Assembly (NCBI GenBank): GCA_910585215.1
Contig: CAJUDQ010000008.1
Span: 95,809 to 106,477 of the forward strand
Reading direction: 5' to 3'
DNA: 10,669 bases
From: an uncultured Lachnospiraceae bacterium
Lineage (GTDB): Bacteria > Bacillota > Clostridia > Lachnospirales > Lachnospiraceae
Shown here: piece by piece, positions 1 through 5,679 of the stretch
How positions within the stretch are numbered: the first letter of the stretch is position 1
Layout of the letters: each line of letters opens with the position of its first letter
Notes under the pieces: model-generated
Told to the model about the DNA's origin: nothing
Databases searched by the model: none
What the model saw: only the letters and a program-made list of their open reading frames with translations
Translations under genes and position numbers: made by a program

Positions 1-96
1 TGTGAAAAAATATACGAATTTTCTTTTCAACGAAACTATAATCCTTATACTTTACTGTCTCTTTGAAATCCTTCTTTTTCTTTTCCGCTATAATTA

Positions 97-129
97 ACAC
101 CCTGCAGGCCATATTGCCTTGCAGGGTGT
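97..129 (-). terminator. Probable intrinsic terminator hairpin after the GrpB fusion gene
   Basis: A 10-bp perfect stem is formed by ACACCCTGCA (97-106) and TGCAGGGTGT (120-129). A further GGC/GCC pairing (107-109 with 116-118) sits past one bulged base, leaving a six-base loop. It begins three bases past the stop codon of the gene ending at 133. Read on the minus strand the stem is followed by TTAATTAT, which is only a weak U-tract, so termination efficiency is uncertain. Neither strand has a classic run of Ts. It is the only strong hairpin found next to a gene end in this window. Confidence 0.6.
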
Positions 130-132
130 CGA

Positions 133-1008
133 TTAGAAACATATTTCTATTTCATTTTCATAATATTGTTCTTGAAAATATATTGTTTTTTTAATTTCAT
201 CCTTTGTGAAATTTACTCCTTCAGGTGCAGCGACAAGTCTGTCTTCTACATCGTTCTGATGATAGACAATTCCGATAATACGAGCTGTGTATTCCCTGAC
301 TGGAACATTCACACCAAGTAAATACACATCAAGTTTCACACGGTTATCACCCAATACATCAAGGTATCCATAATTGACAGGGTATGTAAAGTCAGGATGC
401 TCAGGATGTACATGTCCAATCGGTCTATCTATGTTCAGAACCATTGTTTTTCCAAGATATGATTTGATAAGTGCCTTTCTTAAAGTATTAACAATAAAAT
501 CATGTTTTCCTTTAAGATATTCTTCTCTGCCGCCATCACCAGAAAACTGCTGTGAAAGAGATACTTTCAGATTTTCATACTCTTTTGCAATTGAAGGTGT
601 GCTATTAAGATAATCTCTAAAATTGATATAGTTTATCCAATCTATACTGTCTGTATAAACAACATGAATAAAATGCGTTTGCAAATCTCCCTTACCTTCA
701 TAAAAGTTGCCACAGGCAAATAATAACTGATTTCTGACAGACGCCTGTGCATTAGGACGATAGTAAAAACCATCGCTTTTTAATTCTTTTTCGTAAGCAA
801 GAATGTCGTTAAAATCATCAACTGCAACCGCAATATCAATGATTGGCTTTGCTTTTATGGAAAGTATGGAAGTGCTTCCCACATGCTGAATATCTTTTAT
901 AACATTGCCCAATAATTTCTTCAAACGAGAAATTGTATTCTGAGCTTCTATTTCCCATTCTTTTTCGTGTTCGCATAGCTTCACAGTTCCCCGTTTTAAT
1001 CCAATCAT
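133..1008 (-). CDS. GrpB/UPF0157 protein fused to a small inorganic pyrophosphatase-like domain
   Basis: This 291-residue protein has two parts. Residues 1 to about 178 match the GrpB (UPF0157) family, which has a nucleotidyltransferase-like fold: HVGSTSI (42-48), KPIIDIAV (54-61), the FRDYL segment near 129 and the closing YLKGKHDFI (164-172). The family's biochemical role is not settled, although some members have been linked to coenzyme A or nucleotide chemistry by annotation. Residues about 184-291 resemble the roughly 105-residue pyrophosphatase-like proteins of Clostridia: IDRPIGHVHPEHPDF, then YPVNYGY (209-215), LDVYLLG (226-232) and NDVEDRLVAAPEG (252-264). No stop or good internal ribosome site separates the halves, so this is a true in-frame fusion. 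The ATG at 1008 has GGAGG seven bases upstream (1016-1020). It is the last gene of the run, 86 bp after purL and followed by a hairpin. The product is probably cytoplasmic, since no signal peptide or membrane segment is visible. Confidence 0.85.
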   Translation of the reverse strand: MIGLKRGTVKLCEHEKEWEIEAQNTISRLKKLLGNVIKDIQHVGSTSILSIKAKPIIDIAVAVDDFNDILAYEKELKSDGFYYRPNAQASVRNQLLFACGNFYEGKGDLQTHFIHVVYTDSIDWINYINFRDYLNSTPSIAKEYENLKVSLSQQFSGDGGREEYLKGKHDFIVNTLRKALIKSYLGKTMVLNIDRPIGHVHPEHPDFTYPVNYGYLDVLGDNRVKLDVYLLGVNVPVREYTARIIGIVYHQNDVEDRLVAAPEGVNFTKDEIKKTIYFQEQYYENEIEICF

Positions 1009-1052
1009 AACTTAACCTCCAAATAATGCCCAATCTCATAGAGAGTTGTAGG

Positions 1053-1081
1053 ATTTGAATTTCTTTTAGAAATAATCGCAA
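1053..1081 (-). promoter_or_regulatory. Candidate sigma-A-type promoter for the GrpB fusion gene
   Basis: On the minus strand, TTGCGA (1081-1076, four of six bases matching TTGACA) is followed after exactly 17 bases by TCAAAT (1058-1053, four of six matching TATAAT). Transcription would begin near 1046 and leave a leader of about 38 bases with the GGAGG site at 1016-1020. The match is weak, but this is the only intergenic space between 10356 and 133 large enough for a promoter. The gene could equally be expressed by read-through from purL. Confidence 0.3.
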
Positions 1082-1096
1082 TGAGAATCATTCTCT
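1082..1096. promoter_or_regulatory. Fur-family-like 7-1-7 inverted repeat
   Basis: TGAGAATCATTCTCT on the plus strand contains the perfect inverted repeat GAGAAT-C-ATTCTC. It matches 12 of 15 positions of the 7-1-7 consensus of Bacillus subtilis Fur, TGATAATNATTATCA. It overlaps the purL stop codon (1095-1097) and directly abuts the -35 element of the candidate promoter for the GrpB fusion gene. A repeat of this size can arise by chance in 10 kb, so the call rests on its position and on resemblance to the Fur/PerR/Zur box. It could also merely reflect the purL stop context. Confidence 0.3.
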
Positions 1097-4000
1097 ATGA
1101 TATAAAGTACTTCACTCCGGATTCAAATACCTTCATATCCTGCTCTCCATAAATATTCATGGCAACAGATGTTCCTTTTCTTTCAATATGAGCCATTTTT
1201 CCAAAGCATCTTCCATCAGGGCTGGTAATGCCTTCAATTGCAGCATAAGAACCATTTACATTCCATTCTTCGTCCATTGTCGGATTGCCTGCCTCATCTA
1301 CATACTGTGTAGCTACCTGTCCATTTTCAAACAGTTTCTTTATCCATTCTTGTTCTGCCACAAAGCGTCCTTCTCCATGAGAAGCCGGTGTTACATAAGT
1401 TTTTCCAAGCTCTGCCTGCAAAAGCCAAGGAGATTTATTGGATACTACTTTCGTATATACCATTTTTGAAATATGGCGGTTAATTGTATTGAATGTAAGG
1501 GTTGGCGATTTTTCATCCTGTCCAGTAATCTTTCCATTTGGTACAAGCCCAAGTTTAATCAATGCCTGAAAACCGTTACAGATACCAAGCGCCAGTCCGT
1601 CTCTCTGCTCGAGCAGTCTGTGTACCGCTTCCTTTATCTTTTCATTCTGGAACGCAGTTGCAAAAAACTTTGCAGAACCGTCCGGTTCATCACCCGCTGA
1701 AAATCCTCCTGGAAACATAATAATCTGTGCATTGTCAATGCTCTTTTCAAAAATTTCCACAGATTCTCTGATATCTTCTGCATTCAGGTTTTTAAACACC
1801 TTGACGACAACTTCTGCACCTGCCTGTTCAAATGCCTTTGTACTGTCATATTCACAGTTTGTACCCGGAAATACCGGAATAAATACAGTTGGTCTTGCCA
1901 CCTTATGTCTGCATACATACACATTGTCTGCATGATATACAGGAGTATCCACACTTTCTTTATTATCTGTTGCACGTGTCGGAAATACTTTTTCCAATGG
2001 AGCCATCCATGTCTCAAAAGCCTGTTCCATGGAAATCTCTACTGCTCCATATGTGAATCTGGCATTGTCTGTAACAGTACCAATTGTCATATAGTTATCT
2101 GAAAGCTCTCTCATCACCTCATCCAGCTCATTCAGTTTTTCAGCAGACACTTCCGCTATCAGATTACCAAATTCTACTGCAAATAAATCCTCTGCCTTTA
2201 CACTTTCTTCTATATTGACACCAAGCCTGTTTCCAAATGCCATTTTTGAAACTGCTGCTGACACACCCTTTGCATCCAGCGCATAGGCAGAAACAATTAC
2301 TTTTTTCTGAATCAGTTCATGTACAGCCTGATATACCTTCATTACTCTGTTATATACCGGTTTGTCATATTCATCTCTTTCAATTACAAATTTTACAAGC
2401 TTATTTCCGGCCTTTTTCAGTTCAGGTGTAATAATATCTCCCTGCTTTGCAACATCTACTGCAAAGGAAACCAGCGTCGGCGGAACATCAATTTCATTAA
2501 AGGTTCCTGACATACTGTCCTTGCCGCCAATAGAAGGAAGTCCAAAGCCAAGCTGCGCATCATAAGCTCCAAGAAGCGCTGCAAACGGCTGGCTCCATCT
2601 TTTTGGTTCCTCTGTCATCCTTCTGAAATATTCCTGAAACGTAAAGCGAATTTTTTTGTAATCCCCGCCGGCCGCCACAATTCTTGCCACTGATTCCACA
2701 ATCGCATAAATTGCTCCATGATATGGACTCCAGCTTGATAAATACGGGTCAAAACCATAACTCATCATAGTAACTGTATCACAGTTTCCATGAAGTACCG
2801 GCAGTTTCGCCACCATTGTCTGTACTTCTGTCGTCTGATATTTCCCGCCATAAGGCATAAATACAGAGCCTGCTCCAATAGAACCGTCAAACATCTCCAC
2901 AAGCCCTTTTTGAGAGCATACATTCAGGTCAGACAGCGTTTCCAGCCATTTTTGTTTGACATCTTCGACATTGGTTTTTTGAAAGAAATTGTTTTCTTTT
3001 ACCGGCATATCTACAAATACTCCGGTTTCCTGATGCGCGCCGTTTGTATCAAGAAATGCTCTGGAAATATCCACGATTGTCTTTCCTCTCCATTTCATGG
3101 TAAGTCTTGGCTCTTCTTTTACAATTGCTACCTTGACAGCCTCAAGATTTTCCTCGGCGGCATATTTCATAAATTCATCTACATTTTCAGGAGATACTAC
3201 CACAGCCATTCTTTCCTGTGATTCTGAAATTGCGATTTCGGTTCCATCAAGACCGGCATATTTTTTCGGCACCATATCAAGATGAATATCCAGACCGTCT
3301 GCCAGCTCTCCAATCGCAACAGATACACCGCCTGCGCCAAAATCGTTGCACTTTTTAATTAACAGACTGACTTCTTCTCTTCTGAATAATCTCTGAATCT
3401 TTCTCTCGGTTGGTGCATTTCCTTTCTGAACCTCCGCACCGCAGGTCTCCAGTGATTTTGTTGTATGAACCTTGGAAGAACCTGTCGCACCGCCACAGCC
3501 GTCGCGTCCTGTTCTTCCGCCCAGAAGAATAATAATATCACCCGGGTCGGAGGTTTCACGAATGACTGCCCGTCTTGGCGCAGCACCCATAACAGCTCCG
3601 ATTTCCATTCTCTTTGCCACATAATCCGGATGATATACCTCTTTTACATATCCCGTAGCAAGTCCGATTTGATTTCCATAGGAACTGTAACCGTCTGCCG
3701 CCTGTCTAACCAGCTTTTTCTGAGGAAGCTTGCCCTTTAAGGTTTCCTTTAAAGATTTTGTAGGGTCTGCAGCGCCTGTGACACGCATGGCCTGATAAAC
3801 ATAAGTACGCCCGGACAAAGGGTCTCTGATAGCACCGCCAAGACAGGTTGCAGCGCCGCCGAAAGGCTCTATTTCTGTCGGATGATTATGTGTCTCATTT
3901 TTAAAGTTTACAAGCCATTCCTCTGTTTTTCCATCTATCTCTACCGGTACTACAATCGAGCAGGCGTTGATTTCATCGGACTCTTCCTGGTCTGCAAGTT

Positions 4001-4871
4001 TTCCTTCTTTTTTCAGCTTTCTCATCGCCATAAGGGCAAGGTCCATCAGACAGACAAACTTATCTTTTCTTCCCTGAAAAACTTCTTCCCTGTCACTGAT
4101 ATACTGTTTATAAGTCTGTGTAATCGGCTGGTTATAATATCCATTGTCAAACTGAATGTCTTTCAGCTCTGTCAAAAATGTAGTATGACGGCAATGGTCG
4201 GACCAGTAGGTATCCAGTACTCTGATTTCCGTCATGGAAGGATTTCTCTTTTCTTCCTTCTGAAAATAATTCTGAATATGAAGAAAATCCTTAAATGTCA
4301 TGGCAAGATTTAAAGAGTGATATAATTCTTCCAGTTCTGCTTCATTCATATCCTGAAAGCCATCAAAAATTTTAACATCCGCCGGCTCTTCAAAAATGGT
4401 AAAAAGAGTTTCCGGTTTTTCAAGCCCTGTTTCTCTTGAATCCACAGGATTAATGGTAAAGCTCTTGATACTCTCAAACTGCTCTTCTGTCAGTTCTCCG
4501 GTAATGACATAAGTAACGGCAGTTTTCACCACCGGCTCTTCATTTTCATTTAGAAATTTGATACACTGAACAGCAGAATCCGCCCTCTGGTCAAACTGTC
4601 CCGGAAGAAATTCTACGCTGAATATTTTATCATTCTCATGACAGGAAAATTCCTCTTCATACAATATATCAACCGGCAACTCTGCAAACACGGTTTTTGC
4701 AGCTTTTTTATAAGTATCCTCACTGATATTTTCCACATCATAGCGAACCAGAACCCGTACATTTGTGACAGATTTAATTCCCAGATAACTTTTAATTTCC
4801 TCGTCAAGCTCCTTTGCTCTGACAGCATATGGCGCTTTTTTTTCTACATAAACGCGTCTAACCTTGCTCAT
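1095..4871 (-). CDS. purL: Phosphoribosylformylglycinamidine (FGAM) synthase, single-chain type
   Basis: The enzyme catalyses step four of de novo purine synthesis: FGAR + glutamine + ATP to FGAM + glutamate + ADP + Pi, in the cytoplasm. The 1,258-residue chain holds all domains that Bacillus splits into PurS, PurL and PurQ. It has a PurS-like N-terminal part (about 1-150), a linker with TYWSDHCRHTTF (221-232), and the first AIRS-type half with NFKNETHNHPTEIEPFGG (322-339) and GGAIRDPLSGR. The second half carries SIGGKDSMSG (780-789). A class I glutamine amidotransferase domain runs from about 995 to the end, with nucleophile C1098 in GICNGFQ and the H1165/E1167 pair in SHGEGRF. Length and layout fit the clade II form (TIGR01857) found in Clostridia and streptococci. 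The ATG at 4871 has GGAGG five bases upstream, placed inside the end of the preceding gene, and the first 14 bases overlap it. All catalytic motifs look intact. No other pur gene is present here. Confidence 0.97.
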   Translation of the reverse strand: MSKVRRVYVEKKAPYAVRAKELDEEIKSYLGIKSVTNVRVLVRYDVENISEDTYKKAAKTVFAELPVDILYEEEFSCHENDKIFSVEFLPGQFDQRADSAVQCIKFLNENEEPVVKTAVTYVITGELTEEQFESIKSFTINPVDSRETGLEKPETLFTIFEEPADVKIFDGFQDMNEAELEELYHSLNLAMTFKDFLHIQNYFQKEEKRNPSMTEIRVLDTYWSDHCRHTTFLTELKDIQFDNGYYNQPITQTYKQYISDREEVFQGRKDKFVCLMDLALMAMRKLKKEGKLADQEESDEINACSIVVPVEIDGKTEEWLVNFKNETHNHPTEIEPFGGAATCLGGAIRDPLSGRTYVYQAMRVTGAADPTKSLKETLKGKLPQKKLVRQAADGYSSYGNQIGLATGYVKEVYHPDYVAKRMEIGAVMGAAPRRAVIRETSDPGDIIILLGGRTGRDGCGGATGSSKVHTTKSLETCGAEVQKGNAPTERKIQRLFRREEVSLLIKKCNDFGAGGVSVAIGELADGLDIHLDMVPKKYAGLDGTEIAISESQERMAVVVSPENVDEFMKYAAEENLEAVKVAIVKEEPRLTMKWRGKTIVDISRAFLDTNGAHQETGVFVDMPVKENNFFQKTNVEDVKQKWLETLSDLNVCSQKGLVEMFDGSIGAGSVFMPYGGKYQTTEVQTMVAKLPVLHGNCDTVTMMSYGFDPYLSSWSPYHGAIYAIVESVARIVAAGGDYKKIRFTFQEYFRRMTEEPKRWSQPFAALLGAYDAQLGFGLPSIGGKDSMSGTFNEIDVPPTLVSFAVDVAKQGDIITPELKKAGNKLVKFVIERDEYDKPVYNRVMKVYQAVHELIQKKVIVSAYALDAKGVSAAVSKMAFGNRLGVNIEESVKAEDLFAVEFGNLIAEVSAEKLNELDEVMRELSDNYMTIGTVTDNARFTYGAVEISMEQAFETWMAPLEKVFPTRATDNKESVDTPVYHADNVYVCRHKVARPTVFIPVFPGTNCEYDSTKAFEQAGAEVVVKVFKNLNAEDIRESVEIFEKSIDNAQIIMFPGGFSAGDEPDGSAKFFATAFQNEKIKEAVHRLLEQRDGLALGICNGFQALIKLGLVPNGKITGQDEKSPTLTFNTINRHISKMVYTKVVSNKSPWLLQAELGKTYVTPASHGEGRFVAEQEWIKKLFENGQVATQYVDEAGNPTMDEEWNVNGSYAAIEGITSPDGRCFGKMAHIERKGTSVAMNIYGEQDMKVFESGVKYFIS

Positions 4872-5679
4872 AAGTACCTCCAGATATTTTTAATTTATTT
4901 TTACGTCTTTTTATCATACCACGTTTTCCCAGAAAACACAAAAAGAAAATGATGATATTTATAATTACAAATAAAACGGCAATCCGAACCCCCATATCCA
5001 TAAAAAATCCTTCCGGCAATATATTAATCAGACGACTGATATCAGGGTCCAAAAGCCAGTTGTCATTGTCAAACAAAAGAAGATGCATGGCAGTAAAAAC
5101 GGCATTGAAATTTATATATGCCGCAATCACAATAAAAAACAGCAGTATCCATAATGTGCCAATACAGAACTGAATTTTGCTGCACAGAAACATAAGGGCA
5201 TATCTGACATTACTTGCAACAATAAGAAGCAAGCAGCAAAAGGCAAAAATACATATGCAAATGCGCCGTAAAGCCAGTGCACCTGTAAATAACTCCCTTA
5301 CATCGGCCATATGGCTTTTGTCAATTTCATTAAACATCTCCTTTTCTGTACCGTCTATCTGTGCGTAAATAACCAGATTTTCTCTGTCCCCACGAAGATA
5401 GGACATCATTTCTTTTGTCACTCTCATCAGCTCATCCATTTCCATATTTACAATAGAATGTTCATTATTTACATCATATTTTTTATATTCTTTTTCATAA
5501 AATCCATAATCACTGTAACAGGCAATCTCAAAGGCTGTTACAAACAGAATAAAAATCAGTGCCAGTCCTGCCATCATTCCTATTATCGTTCCTATTATAG
5601 TTTTTAGTATCGTTCCTACTACTGTTTTCCTTACGGTTCCTGTCCGATTTTGAAAAAATTTAGAATGAAAAAAACTCAT
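4858..5679 (-). CDS. TIGR01906/DUF1461 family integral membrane protein
   Basis: This 273-residue protein matches the DUF1461 (TIGR01906) family of Bacillota membrane proteins, whose function is unknown. Four hydrophobic segments are visible at about 28-51, 138-155, 170-190 and 230-250. The region between the first two (about 52-137) is hydrophilic and probably extracellular. It contains the family-type segment HMADVRELFTGAL (123-135). The loop after segment three holds the typical MHLLLFDNDNWLLDP (198-212) and the ILPEGFFMDMG stretch (220-230). The C-terminus is Lys/Arg rich, suggesting a cytoplasmic end. The ATG at 5679 is chosen because AGGAGG lies seven bases upstream (5687-5692) and the codon shares ATGA with the stop of the helicase gene. 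A longer open frame to 5781 would lie wholly inside the helicase gene. Three imperfect eight-residue repeats precede the first membrane segment. The stop overlaps purL by 14 bp. Confidence 0.88.
   Translation of the reverse strand: MSFFHSKFFQNRTGTVRKTVVGTILKTIIGTIIGMMAGLALIFILFVTAFEIACYSDYGFYEKEYKKYDVNNEHSIVNMEMDELMRVTKEMMSYLRGDRENLVIYAQIDGTEKEMFNEIDKSHMADVRELFTGALALRRICICIFAFCCLLLIVASNVRYALMFLCSKIQFCIGTLWILLFFIVIAAYINFNAVFTAMHLLLFDNDNWLLDPDISRLINILPEGFFMDMGVRIAVLFVIINIIIFFLCFLGKRGMIKRRKNKLKISGGTYEQG
5569..5640 (-). repeat. Three imperfect 24-bp tandem repeats inside the DUF1461 gene
   Basis: The motif GTTCCT recurs at an exact 24-base spacing on the plus strand (around 5588, 5612 and 5636). 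The three copies encode the eight-residue units GTVRKTVV, GTILKTII and GTIIGMMA (residues 14-37), which lead into the first membrane helix. The copies drift progressively from basic to fully hydrophobic. The frame is kept because the period is a multiple of three. It looks like an old internal duplication in the N-terminal segment rather than a mobile repeat, since no further copy was seen in the window. Confidence 0.65.

Noticed and set aside
1..96. A gene or regulatory element at the left edge
   Set aside because: The stretch is T-rich on the plus strand with no adequate open frame, start signal or hairpin other than the terminator beginning at 97.
836..1081. 81-codon minus-strand open frame spanning the purL-GrpB gap
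   Set aside because: It mostly overlaps the GrpB coding region in another frame, and no ribosome site or family feature supports it.
1080..1100. Inverted repeat after purL as a transcription terminator
   Set aside because: With a realistic loop the stem has only five pairs, mostly weak, and no U-tract follows.
2790..4313. Two open frames of 143 codons on the plus strand (2790-3221 and 3882-4313) antisense to purL
   Set aside because: They lie opposite an intact, strongly conserved enzyme, show no family features and are rich in Cys, Phe and Ile as antisense frames of this composition are.
4872..4900. A purine riboswitch or PurR-type leader before purL
   Set aside because: purL overlaps the upstream gene by 14 bp, so there is no leader space for such an element.
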